This document shows positions 8,256 to 15,967 of a stretch of DNA of 64,000 nucleotides, piece after piece. This DNA comes from an uncultured Acidobacteriota bacterium (GTDB lineage Bacteria; Acidobacteriota; Terriglobia; Bryobacterales; Bryobacteraceae), in contig CADEFT010000015.1 of the NCBI GenBank assembly GCA_902826685.1, positions 89,679 to 153,678 on the forward strand, written 5' to 3'. Numbering within the stretch: the stretch's first letter is position 1; each line of letters starts with the position of its first letter. The notes below the pieces were generated by a model. It worked only from the letters and a program-made list of their open reading frames with translations, did no database searches and was not told the origin of the DNA. The position numbers were made by a program, and so were the translations under genes.

Positions 8256-9809
8256 TTATGGCGTTTTCCGGCGGAACGCGCCATCGAGGCCCTTTTGGGC
8301 CATCTGCCGGGCGCCATCGGAAATGCCTTCGGTGCCAAGCGCGGATTTGTAGAGTCCGGCCGCCTGCTCGACTTCTCCCGTAATGTCGGAAAGCCGGCCC
8401 AGATAGACCAGCGACCATGCCTTGACGGCCGGGTCCGGCTCGAGTTCCAGCGTTTTCTTGAAGAGGCGCTCGGCGAGTTCGGGGTTGTTTTCGAGCGTGG
8501 CGATACGCGCCAGTCCGTAATAGGAACGAGCGTGCCATTGCCGGTTGTCGGATTCCTTCAGCGCGTTCAAGTAGCCGGTACGCGCCTGCCCGGTGCGGCG
8601 CGCGGCCAGATGCTCGTCGGCGACCGCCAGCGTTTTCTCGGCGCCCACCGGTTCGGGCGGCGCGACCACGGCCGCCTGCCGCACGACCCGCGAAAAGGGC
8701 TTGCCGGCAAACTGCACGCCTTCGAGCCGCTTGTCTTCTTTCTTCAGATCGATGCCGTTGATCAGATCCGGGAAATACAGCCGCAGGGATTGTTCCTGCT
8801 TTTCGTATGCCATGAGCGCTTCGGCGAAATAGGGCGTCAGGACGAAGCCTTCGGCCAACGCCTGATCGACCATCTGCTGGCGCCTGGCGGAGGCTCCGTA
8901 ACCCGTCATCAGGCGGGCTTCGACGGCGCGTACCAGGCTGCGCTGGGTCAACAGGCCGAAGTCGGTTTTGAACGCCGGATCGAGCAGCGGCGCGGCCTGG
9001 GCGAAGTCGCCGAGCCCCTTCTTCTTTTCGATGATTTCGTTGTGTTTGAGCGACAACGGATCGATCAGGTAGGTCAAGTAGGCCTGACGGATACGATCGA
9101 TCTGCGGTTCCGGGGACGACGTGACGATGACGAAAAATTCATCGCCATACAGGCGGTTCTGAACGTGATTGGGAGCGCCCAGCAGGTCCACGAACACCTG
9201 AAAACGCCGGCCGAGGAATCCGCTGGTGGGGTTGCGCAGATAACCGTTGGCTTCGAGGATCGCTTTTGAAACCGGCTCATGATACCGGGCAATGGCCTGA
9301 TCGAAGGCGGGCTGCGCGGCTTTCCACAGTTCGTCGATGCCCGCTTCCTGATGGAAGCGCTTCATCAGGTCCGGAAGCTCGGTGAGGGCGGCGACCTCCG
9401 GCGGCAGATCGTTGCGGCGGAACCGGTATTTGTAGGTGGGCGCTTCGACGCAGAGGGAAAACGAAAGGTAAAGGCTGAGCAGGCGGGCGTCGTCTTCCTG
9501 CCGGTGATCCTTGATGAAGCGGCGAATCTCTTCGACCACGGGGATGGGCTTCGACGCCAGGTGCTTGCGCACGGCCGCCCGCAGCGGGCTGTTGGAAGGC
9601 GACTGGATATCGGCGTCGTAGCCTGCGGCGTTGAGCGCCGCCAGGACGCTGAACATCGTCAGGCTGCCGTCGAGTTGGCCGGGCTCGCCGGCGGCCCTAA
9701 GGGCCGGGGCCGATGCCAGGCTGAGGACAAGCGCAAGTGCAGGCAGATGGCGGGACACTACGATCCGATTCCTCTTAGAGTGTAGCGGTTCGGGCGAAAT
9801 AATTTCCAC
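8256..9809 (-). CDS. Secreted TPR-containing protein of unknown function
   Basis: Up to 517 residues. The first 17 residues are polar and are followed by a good signal peptide (SRHLPALALVLSLASAPALRAAG), so a GTG start near 9758 with an AGAGGA element upstream may be the true start. The middle (about 50-380) is helical without recognised catalytic motifs. The C-terminal third carries TPR-like repeats (AVADEHLAARRTGQARTGYL, then HARSYYGLARIATLENNPEL, then YLGRLSDITGEVEQAAGLYK). It is the first gene of the minus-strand group TPR-TPR-rnc-serS. A role in envelope or export scaffolding is a guess. Confidence 0.7.
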   Translation of the reverse strand: MEIISPEPLHSKRNRIVVSRHLPALALVLSLASAPALRAAGEPGQLDGSLTMFSVLAALNAAGYDADIQSPSNSPLRAAVRKHLASKPIPVVEEIRRFIKDHRQEDDARLLSLYLSFSLCVEAPTYKYRFRRNDLPPEVAALTELPDLMKRFHQEAGIDELWKAAQPAFDQAIARYHEPVSKAILEANGYLRNPTSGFLGRRFQVFVDLLGAPNHVQNRLYGDEFFVIVTSSPEPQIDRIRQAYLTYLIDPLSLKHNEIIEKKKGLGDFAQAAPLLDPAFKTDFGLLTQRSLVRAVEARLMTGYGASARRQQMVDQALAEGFVLTPYFAEALMAYEKQEQSLRLYFPDLINGIDLKKEDKRLEGVQFAGKPFSRVVRQAAVVAPPEPVGAEKTLAVADEHLAARRTGQARTGYLNALKESDNRQWHARSYYGLARIATLENNPELAERLFKKTLELEPDPAVKAWSLVYLGRLSDITGEVEQAAGLYKSALGTEGISDGARQMAQKGLDGAFRRKTP

Positions 9810-9880
9810 AGGCCCTGCACAATGGGCTGGACACGCGGCGCCGATCCGACTACACTAAGGCTGTATTGCTGATCTTTTAT

Positions 9881-9918
9881 AGGGGGAACTCCAGCCTGTC
9901 GCAGGCCCGGATCCCCCT
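9881..9918 (+). promoter_or_regulatory. Two-tier hairpin in the infC leader
   Basis: AGGGGGA (9881-9887) is perfectly complementary to TCCCCCT (9912-9918). Inside it, GCCTG (9894-9898) pairs with CAGGC (9902-9906) around a TCG triloop. A weak T-rich run follows (TTTCGACATTTT). The structure lies 59 nt before the infC start. It could be a leader structure controlling IF-3 synthesis or an attenuator. No known riboswitch or r-protein leader consensus was recognised. Confidence 0.5.
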
Positions 9919-9976
9919 TTCGACATTTTGAGCCAAGGAGTCAAACGAAACCGCTGAAGCGAGTTTTCCTTAACGA

Positions 9977-10600
9977 ATGTACCCACCAAGACAATATCCA
10001 CCCCGCCGTCCTGTCCGTATCCGTGAAAATGTGAATGAAGCCATCCGGGCTCGCGAAGTGCGAGCGGTGTTCCCCGATGGTTCCGTTGAGATCCTGCCGA
10101 CACCCGCGGCCGTGCGGAAAGCGCAGGAACTGGGCCTGGACCTGATTGTCGTTCAGCCCAACACGGAGCCTCCCGTCGCCAAGGCCATGGATTATGGCCA
10201 GTGGCAATACGAAAACAAGAAGAAGCAGCACGAAGCCAAGAAGAAGCAGCACGTCATCCAGGTGAAAGAGGTCAAGTTCCGGCCCAACACCGACGACCAC
10301 GACTACGACTTCAAGAAGAACAACGCGATCCGGTTCCTCAAAGAAGGCAATCGCGTGAAGGCTTTGGTGCAGTTCCGGGGCCGCGAAATCGCGCACGTCG
10401 ATCTCGGGCAGAAACTGCTGCGCCGTTTCACCGAAGACCTGGCTCCGTTTGGAGCCGTGGATGGGCAGCCGAAACTGGAAGGCCGCGCCTTCCACGTCAT
10501 TATCAGTCCCGCCAAGGACAAGGCTGCCGCCGCACAGCCGAAGAAAGAGAAGCCGCAGGCCGCTCCGGCTCCGGCCGCCGCCCAGGTGCCCGTGCAGTAG
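9977..10600 (+). CDS. infC: Translation initiation factor IF-3
   Basis: A 207-residue IF-3, which binds the 30S subunit, prevents premature 50S joining and proofreads start codons. The N-domain starts at VNEAIRAREVRAVFPDG, the basic linker contains KKKQHEAKKKQH, and the C-domain contains VKEVKFRPNTDDHDYDFK and FRGREIAH. A Lys/Ala/Pro tail of about 30 residues extends past the usual end. The ATG is the first in-frame codon after a TAA six bases upstream, and no good Shine-Dalgarno precedes it. Unlike the common infC-rpmI-rplT order, the next gene is soxC-like; no L35 or L20 gene follows. Confidence 0.95.
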   Translation: MYPPRQYPPRRPVRIRENVNEAIRAREVRAVFPDGSVEILPTPAAVRKAQELGLDLIVVQPNTEPPVAKAMDYGQWQYENKKKQHEAKKKQHVIQVKEVKFRPNTDDHDYDFKKNNAIRFLKEGNRVKALVQFRGREIAHVDLGQKLLRRFTEDLAPFGAVDGQPKLEGRAFHVIISPAKDKAAAAQPKKEKPQAAPAPAAAQVPVQ

Positions 10601-10618
10601 CTCGCACGGGTCCGACCT

Positions 10619-11794
10619 ATGTCAAGCCGCCGGCGTTTCCTGACCGCGGGCGCCGCCGCTCTCACCGGTTGCCAGAACGAAGAGCCCTCCACCTCCGGCG
10701 CGCACATGCGCGCTTACGGCGAGCGCTCGCCGCACGAAAAGCCCGTCCGGGTCATTCGCGAGCTCACCGCCAGCAAGGGCACCGGCTCCAGCCGTACACC
10801 GTTGCACGAAATTTACGGCATTATCACGCCCTCGGCGCTGCATTATGAACGCCATCATTCCGGCGTGCCCGATATCGACCCCGCCCAACACACTTTGTTG
10901 ATCCACGGCCTGGTGGAGAAGCCGCTCGTATTTTCCGTGGACGCCATTCGTGCCCGCCCCGCTGTCTCACGTGTGTATTTCCTCGAATGTTCGGGCAACA
11001 GCGTCGGCGACAACCGGGGTGCGCCGTTCCCCGATGTGCAGGGCAGCATGGGATTGTTGAGTTGTTCGGAATGGACCGGCGCATCGCTGCGGTCGCTGCT
11101 TGAGGAGGCGGGTTTGAAGCCCGGGGCCAAGTGGGTCATCGCCGAAGGTGCCGACAACGGCCGCATGGCGCGCAGCATCCCGCTCGAAAAGTGCCTTGAG
11201 GATACGCTGGTGGTCTATGGCCAGAACGGAGAGGCGCTACGGCCGGAACAGGGCTATCCGTTGCGGCTGATCGTGCCGGGATGGGAAGGCAACATCAACG
11301 TCAAGTGGCTTCACCGGCTGCACGTTGCGGCCGAACCCGCCATGTCGGTGAAGGAGACCGCTTTCTATACGGAACTCATGCCCGATGGCAAGGCGCAGAT
11401 GTTTACTTACGTCATGGAAGCGCGCTCGGTCATTACGCGGCCTTCGGGCGGAATGAAGTTGCCGGTTGGCGGCGGGATCCATGAAGTTACCGGTCTTGCC
11501 TGGACCGGGAAAGGCAGCATCCGCCGGGTTGAAGTTTCCACCGACGGCGGCAAGACCTATCACGACGCGGAACTGCAGCAGCCGGTGCTGCCCCAGGCGC
11601 TGGTGCGCTTTCGCTATCGTTGGCAGTGGGACGGCCAGGAGGCCGTTCTGCAATCCCGTTGTACCGACGAGACCGGCTACCTGCAGCCCACACATGCCGA
11701 GTATGCCGCCGTGCGCGGGCTCAACAGCGGTTATCACTACAACGCCATCAAGCCCTGGTTTGTGCGCGCCGACGGCAGCGTGAAGCATGTATAG
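10619..11794 (+). CDS. soxC: Sulfite dehydrogenase-like molybdopterin subunit (SoxC family), Tat lipoprotein
   Basis: A complete 391-residue molybdoenzyme. It begins with a Tat motif (SRRRFLTAG) and a lipobox LTGC (C18), so the folded protein is probably exported by Tat and lipid-anchored in the periplasm. The Mo-binding cysteine is C124 in YFLECSGN. Further family blocks are SCSEWTG, VIAEGADNGRM, YGQNGEALRPEQGYPLRL and PGWEGNINVKWLHRLH; a Mo-co dimerisation domain follows. It is a paralogue of the truncated gene at base 1. The stop is embedded in ATGTATAG, whose ATG matches the start of the cytochrome gene 177 bp further on, which suggests the pair once overlapped directly. Confidence 0.92.
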   Translation: MSSRRRFLTAGAAALTGCQNEEPSTSGAHMRAYGERSPHEKPVRVIRELTASKGTGSSRTPLHEIYGIITPSALHYERHHSGVPDIDPAQHTLLIHGLVEKPLVFSVDAIRARPAVSRVYFLECSGNSVGDNRGAPFPDVQGSMGLLSCSEWTGASLRSLLEEAGLKPGAKWVIAEGADNGRMARSIPLEKCLEDTLVVYGQNGEALRPEQGYPLRLIVPGWEGNINVKWLHRLHVAAEPAMSVKETAFYTELMPDGKAQMFTYVMEARSVITRPSGGMKLPVGGGIHEVTGLAWTGKGSIRRVEVSTDGGKTYHDAELQQPVLPQALVRFRYRWQWDGQEAVLQSRCTDETGYLQPTHAEYAAVRGLNSGYHYNAIKPWFVRADGSVKHV

Positions 11795-11849
11795 CCGGCC
11801 GAAAGAAGCACCGGGCGCGGGCTCAACTGGCGGCTTGAAGCGGCAGACC

Positions 11850-11971
11850 GGCTGCGCCGATGAGACGGGCTATCATGCCGGGTATGTTTCCATACGCGGG
11901 CTCAGCGGCTATTGCGGCAACGCCATCAGCCGTGGTTTCTGCGCGCCGGGGGCGGCGTGAATTATGTATAG
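11850..11971 (+). pseudogene. Remnant of a soxC 3' end between soxC and its cytochrome gene
   Basis: The 169-bp gap after soxC contains a decayed copy of the last part of soxC. In one frame CADETGY and IRGLSGY..NAIS mirror CTDETGY and VRGLNSGY..NAIK of the intact gene. After a one-base deletion the next frame gives PWFLRAGGGVNYV-stop against PWFVRADGSVKHV-stop. The copy ends in the same ATGTATAGCC decamer (11964-11973) as the intact gene (11787-11796). Several indels make it non-coding. It is a scar of a tandem duplication or of a third, mostly deleted soxC paralogue. Confidence 0.85.
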
Positions 11972-12473
11972 CCTGATGCTGCTGGGGGCGCTTTGGGCGC
12001 AGCCCGCCGGACGTCCGGCCACGGCGGAAGAAATCCGGGCGCGCGACATCACCGTCTTCCCGAACGGTGCCGGCCTTCCCGCAGGCGGCGGCGATGCCGT
12101 CAAGGGCGCAAAAATCTATGAATCCCGGTGCGCGCTGTGCCACAACAAGCGCGGGGAAGGGAAGGCCGGCGAGTATCCGGCCCTGGTGGGCGGACGCGGC
12201 ACCCTGGCCACGAAGGCTCCCAAGAAAACAGTGGGCAGTTATTGGCCCTACGCCACGACGCTATGGGACTACATCAACCGGGCGATGCCTTTCCACCAGC
12301 CCCGGATGCTGCCGCCCAACGATGTATATTCGGTCACGGCGTATATCCTGTTTCTCAACGGGATCGTTGCGGAGACCGAGCCGATGAATGAGCGGACGCT
12401 GCCCGCCGTGCGGATGCCCAACCGGGATGGCTTTATCCCCGATGCGCGCCCGGATGTGAAAGCGCGGCGCTAG
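11964..12473 (+). CDS. Cytochrome c subunit paired with SoxC-like protein (SoxD-like)
   Basis: A 169-residue exported monohaem cytochrome c with a short hydrophobic leader (MYSLMLLGALWAQP), a haem site CALCH near residue 54, and a candidate axial methionine in NRAMPFHQP. It is paralogous to the cytochrome at 815, with the same length and the same RMPNRDGF / PDARPD tail. It probably takes electrons from the soxC product. Its start codon lies inside the terminal ATGTATAG of the soxC remnant, which keeps the stop-start overlap typical of a coupled pair. It abuts the stop of the convergent VWA gene with no gap. Confidence 0.85.
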   Translation: MYSLMLLGALWAQPAGRPATAEEIRARDITVFPNGAGLPAGGGDAVKGAKIYESRCALCHNKRGEGKAGEYPALVGGRGTLATKAPKKTVGSYWPYATTLWDYINRAMPFHQPRMLPPNDVYSVTAYILFLNGIVAETEPMNERTLPAVRMPNRDGFIPDARPDVKARR

Positions 12474-13817
12474 TCAGGGCTTCTCGCCGGGCTTCAACTT
12501 CCGCCAACCCCCACTCTGTTGCGCCGGAGCCGGATCGGCCGTGGCCTGGGCGGGCGAAGGCTCGGACGGCGTAGCCGCACCCGCGCCGACATCGGGATTC
12601 GGTCCACGTGGCCCGCTACCGGATCCATCGCTCACCGGACGCCGCTTGAACCGTGGCGTGGGATCGGAATCCGCCGCCGCGCCCGTATTGCTCGAAACCA
12701 CGGGAGGAGGCTCGACCGTCTGTTCCGACGGGGTGGAGCGGCCGGCTTCCGACGGGGACAGATAATCGCGGCGATAACGCAGGTCCGCGTCGGGATAGCG
12801 CCGCCGGGCCGCGCCCGCCAGTGTCACATCCAATTGCCGCTGTTCACCGGCCCGCGCGTTCTCCGGCAACAGGAAATACAGGGCATACCGTTGGCGAATC
12901 CGCGAGAGTGTGGTCTCGACAGCCGAACCTTCTTCGATCGACAGGCTGTCGCCGCCGGAATCGCGGGCGATCTCGGCGGTACCGGCCGATTGATTCTCTC
13001 CACGCGGCAACCTGGCGCCGCCGCCTCCACCACCGGGATAGCCGCCGCCCTGCGGATAACGGCCGCCGCGTCCCAGGATGATGCCACCCAGGGGACCGCC
13101 CGGCCAGCCGCCCACACCTCCACCACCGCCTTGAGGATAACGGCTGCGGCCCCCGCGTCCGCCGTAACCCATCACATCGGGCGCGAGCAGCGCCATCATG
13201 ACGGTATCGGCCCGCGTCAATTCGCGCAAGACGCGAGCCTCGGCGCGATCGAATTCCGTACTGTCGTCGGTCAGGATCACGATGGCCCGGCGCGCATCCT
13301 TACGGGCGTTGCGGCTCACATAGGCCGCCGCGTCGAGCATGGCGCGAGTAATATCGGTGCCGCCATTGAACCGCTCCTGGTCCAGCAGCATATCCATCTG
13401 CCGGCCCAGTTCCCGCTGCGGCATGAAGTTCGACCGCACGCGCGTGGCCCGGTCGAACACCATGATGGCCACACGGTCGTCGGGACCCATTACGCGCATG
13501 GCGTTTGCCGAGGCGCGCGCCAGCCGCTCCACGTGCGGCCGCATGCTGCCCGACACATCGACCAGAAACACCACATCGACCGGCATCTCTTCGCTCGCGA
13601 AGTTGCGGATCTCGCGATCCTGCCCGCCTTCCCGCAGCGTGAAATCCTCGCGGCGCAGGCCGGGGATGGCGCGGTTGTTCCGGTCGAGCACCTGCACGTC
13701 GACCCGCACCAGCGAAACATCGCTGCGGAAGACGACAGGCGCCTCTTCCTGGGCCCAGCCGAGCGGAGCCCCTGTGACGGCCATTGTGGCCAGCAGGGCG
13801 AACGGGGCGCGTATCAT
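12474..13817 (-). CDS. Secreted VWA-domain protein, VWFA-related acidobacterial type
   Basis: A 447-residue exported protein. The start at 13817 gives a signal peptide (MIRAPFALLATMAVTGAPLGWAQ); an open frame further upstream would run into the divergent gene and is unlikely. The acidobacterial pre-VWA block (VDVQVLDRNNRAIPGLRREDFTLREGG) is followed by a VWA domain with the MIDAS motif DVSGS (about 97-101) and the later TDD. A Gly/Tyr/Pro-rich low-complexity stretch (about 230-290) interrupts the domain, and the C-terminus is Pro/Ser-rich and probably disordered. The expected role is metal-dependent protein binding at the cell surface or periplasm; the ligand is unknown. Confidence 0.85.
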   Translation of the reverse strand: MIRAPFALLATMAVTGAPLGWAQEEAPVVFRSDVSLVRVDVQVLDRNNRAIPGLRREDFTLREGGQDREIRNFASEEMPVDVVFLVDVSGSMRPHVERLARASANAMRVMGPDDRVAIMVFDRATRVRSNFMPQRELGRQMDMLLDQERFNGGTDITRAMLDAAAYVSRNARKDARRAIVILTDDSTEFDRAEARVLRELTRADTVMMALLAPDVMGYGGRGGRSRYPQGGGGGVGGWPGGPLGGIILGRGGRYPQGGGYPGGGGGGARLPRGENQSAGTAEIARDSGGDSLSIEEGSAVETTLSRIRQRYALYFLLPENARAGEQRQLDVTLAGAARRRYPDADLRYRRDYLSPSEAGRSTPSEQTVEPPPVVSSNTGAAADSDPTPRFKRRPVSDGSGSGPRGPNPDVGAGAATPSEPSPAQATADPAPAQQSGGWRKLKPGEKP

Positions 13818-13899
13818 GGTCGTCTGTATGACGTGAGGGCGCCGGGTGCGGTTGCGGCGCCCTGATACAATTATGGAGTACCGCCTCCTGGATTTCCCA

Positions 13900-14814
13900 A
13901 TGAAATGTAAAGGTTTGTTTACCCTTTTGCCGCTTTCGCTCGCGTGGGCGCAGGCGCCCCAACCGGCAGCTCCCCCCGCTCCTCCGGCGGCGATCGCCGC
14001 CCCGGTAGCCCCGCTCTCCCCGGACACTGTCGTCGCCACTTCGGCCGGCGAAAAGATCACCGCCGGGGAAGTGCGGAAGATTCTCGAAATTCTGCCGGCT
14101 CCCATGAAGCAGAACTACGCACGCGATCCTAAATCCTTTCTGAATCAATGGATGTTGCTGCGGAAGCTGGTGCGCGAAGCCGAAGCCCAGAAGCTTGAAC
14201 AGAAGAGTCCGTACAAAGAGGGCGTCGAACTGTCCCGCATGCAAGTACTTTCCCAGGCCGCGGTGGATGACTACCAGAGCCGCGTGAATGTTTCCAAGGA
14301 GGAAGTGGCCAAGTATTATGAAGAGAAAAAGGACGGCCACCTCCAGGCGGCGCTCAAGATCATCTATGTACCGTTTACGCCCAAGCCCGAGCCTGGAACC
14401 AAGCAGCGCACCGAGAAAGAGGCCCTGGCCCGAGCCGAAGAGGTGGTGAAGAAGGCCCGTGCGGCCGGGGCGGATTTTGGCGCCCTCGTTACGGAATATT
14501 CCGAAGATCCGATCTCCAAGGAGAAGGGTGGCGACTTCGGCCCGGTCAAGCGCGGCGACAGTCTGCCGGAGGCCGTGAAGCAGGCCGTATTTCAGTTAAA
14601 AAAAGATGAGATCAGCGATCCGGTCCGCCAGCCGAACGGGTATTATGTATTTCGCATGGTGAATCTCAATCCTCCGAGTCTCGAGGAACTGAGTGACACC
14701 CTGTATCGCGAACTCAAGAATGAGCGGGTAAGGCAATGGATGGACGCAAACATGAAATCCGTCGAACTGAAGATCGATCGGCCCGATTTCTTCCAGCAAG
14801 GTGCTGCCCAGTAG
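13900..14814 (+). CDS. Periplasmic parvulin-type peptidyl-prolyl isomerase (SurA/PpiC-like)
   Basis: From the ATG at 13900 the protein has a signal peptide (MKCKGLFTLLPLSLAWAQ), an Ala/Pro linker, a SurA-N-like helical segment (about 45-140) and one parvulin domain (about 155-265). The domain contains GADFGALVTEYSEDP, then KGGDFGPVKRGDSLPE, then PNGYYVFRM. It probably assists folding of exported or outer-membrane proteins. An upstream in-frame ATG at 13873 would spoil the signal peptide. It opens a plus-strand group running to the GT9 glycosyltransferase and shares an 82-bp divergent gap with the VWA gene. Confidence 0.88.
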   Translation: MKCKGLFTLLPLSLAWAQAPQPAAPPAPPAAIAAPVAPLSPDTVVATSAGEKITAGEVRKILEILPAPMKQNYARDPKSFLNQWMLLRKLVREAEAQKLEQKSPYKEGVELSRMQVLSQAAVDDYQSRVNVSKEEVAKYYEEKKDGHLQAALKIIYVPFTPKPEPGTKQRTEKEALARAEEVVKKARAAGADFGALVTEYSEDPISKEKGGDFGPVKRGDSLPEAVKQAVFQLKKDEISDPVRQPNGYYVFRMVNLNPPSLEELSDTLYRELKNERVRQWMDANMKSVELKIDRPDFFQQGAAQ

Positions 14815-15362
14815 GAGCGCGCCAGCGGCTCCGAATCGCTTCCAGGCGCCTGCCTGACTTCAGCGGACTGCCTTTGTCCTTCGAGTTCCGTCCGGGATTG
14901 ACCATTGCCAACGGACAACTGCTTTCCGGTACCGGGCGCGGTACCGAAGTCCACGCCGCCTGTTTCCTGCCCCAGCGCAAAGTAACCCTGGATACGGATC
15001 TGATCGAGCGGCCGCGCGAGCTGCGGCGCATCGTCGCGCACGAGGTGTTCCATTTCGTCTGGTGGCGGCTGGGCAACCCCAGGCGGGAAGAGTGGGATAG
15101 CATACTGACGCGCGAGAGACGGGAAGGGGCACGGGGGGAACTCGGCTATTCCGCCGACGTGCTGAAAGAAGGACTTAAGCCCGCCGACTGGAAACGCCTC
15201 AGCCTCCGCTGGCGTCATTATCGCTGCGAGAGTTTTTGCGATAGCGCGGCCTGGTTTTTCTGCCGCGGGCTGCACAGCGAATACACGCTGGCGCCGCGAT
15301 TCCGCCGCCGCCGGCAGGCGTTTTTTGAAAGCCTGCTGGATGGCGGTCCGCTGTCGATATAA
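14736..15362 (+). CDS. HExxH-containing protein of unknown function
   Basis: An open frame of up to 208 residues. The first 26 codons overlap the end of the parvulin gene, so the true start may be further in (for example TTG at 14874). The clear feature is HEVFH in IVAHEVFHFVWWRLG, the zincin-type metal-binding and catalytic motif. A second conserved-looking block is HYRCESFCDSAAWFF, whose glutamate could be the third ligand. There is no signal peptide. It is coupled to the next gene by a TAATG overlap, which supports it being real. The substrate is unknown; a metallopeptidase-like role is inferred from the motif only. Confidence 0.65.
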   Translation: MDGRKHEIRRTEDRSARFLPARCCPVGARQRLRIASRRLPDFSGLPLSFEFRPGLTIANGQLLSGTGRGTEVHAACFLPQRKVTLDTDLIERPRELRRIVAHEVFHFVWWRLGNPRREEWDSILTRERREGARGELGYSADVLKEGLKPADWKRLSLRWRHYRCESFCDSAAWFFCRGLHSEYTLAPRFRRRRQAFFESLLDGGPLSI

Positions 15363-15967
15363 TGGAGTCAGGTAATCCTCTCATGCTGCATCGTGTGTCT
15401 TTGGCGGCCGTTCTGGCGCTGGCGCTGCTCGGCGGGTCGTGCGGATCGCCCAAGGCCGTGAAGGCGGCTGTGAAGGCGGAGAAAGACCGCCGGGTGGCTC
15501 CCGAGTTCACCCTCAAGGATTCGCAGGGCCGTCCCGTGAACCTTTCCGATTTCAAAGGGAAAGTGGTGCTGCTGAACTTCTGGGCTACCTGGTGCGGACC
15601 CTGCAAGATCGAGATTCCCTGGTTTATCGATTTCGAGAAGCGGTACAAAGACAAGGGGTTTGCCGTGGTGGGCATCTCGATGGATGAGGATGGCTGGGAA
15701 GCCGTAAAGCCTTATCTCGAAGAGAAGAAGATCAACTACCGGGTGATGATCGGATCGGACGCGCTGGCCGATCTTTACGGCGGCGTGCAATCGCTGCCAA
15801 CGTCGTTCATGGTCGATCAGCAGGGCCGGATTGCAAGCGTCCACGTGGGGCTGGTGAGCAAGAGCACATATGAGAATGAAATCGTCCACCTGCTGGAAGG
15901 CGGCTCTTCCCGCCTTGGCCTGCCTGCTGTTCCCGCCGTCCTCGCCGGCGCAGACGGGCGTCCTTAG
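15362..15967 (+). CDS. TlpA/ResA-like thiol-disulfide oxidoreductase
   Basis: A 201-residue membrane-anchored or exported thioredoxin-fold protein. A hydrophobic leader (HRVSLAAVLALALLGGSC) may be a poor lipobox or an anchor. The redoxin domain follows: APEFTLKDSQGRPVNLSDFKG, then the active site WCGPC in FWATWCGPCKIE, then the cis-proline region SLPTSFMVD. It probably reduces or isomerises periplasmic disulfides, for example in cytochrome c maturation, fitting the neighbouring DsbD-N-like gene. The ATG at 15362 overlaps the upstream stop (TAATG); the ATG at 15383 is the alternative at the start of the leader. Confidence 0.88.
   Translation: MESGNPLMLHRVSLAAVLALALLGGSCGSPKAVKAAVKAEKDRRVAPEFTLKDSQGRPVNLSDFKGKVVLLNFWATWCGPCKIEIPWFIDFEKRYKDKGFAVVGISMDEDGWEAVKPYLEEKKINYRVMIGSDALADLYGGVQSLPTSFMVDQQGRIASVHVGLVSKSTYENEIVHLLEGGSSRLGLPAVPAVLAGADGRP

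Noticed and set aside
12474..14105. Longer start for the VWA protein (543 residues)
   Set aside because: The extra 96 residues overlap the divergent parvulin gene and lack a signal peptide; the start at 13817 opens directly with one.
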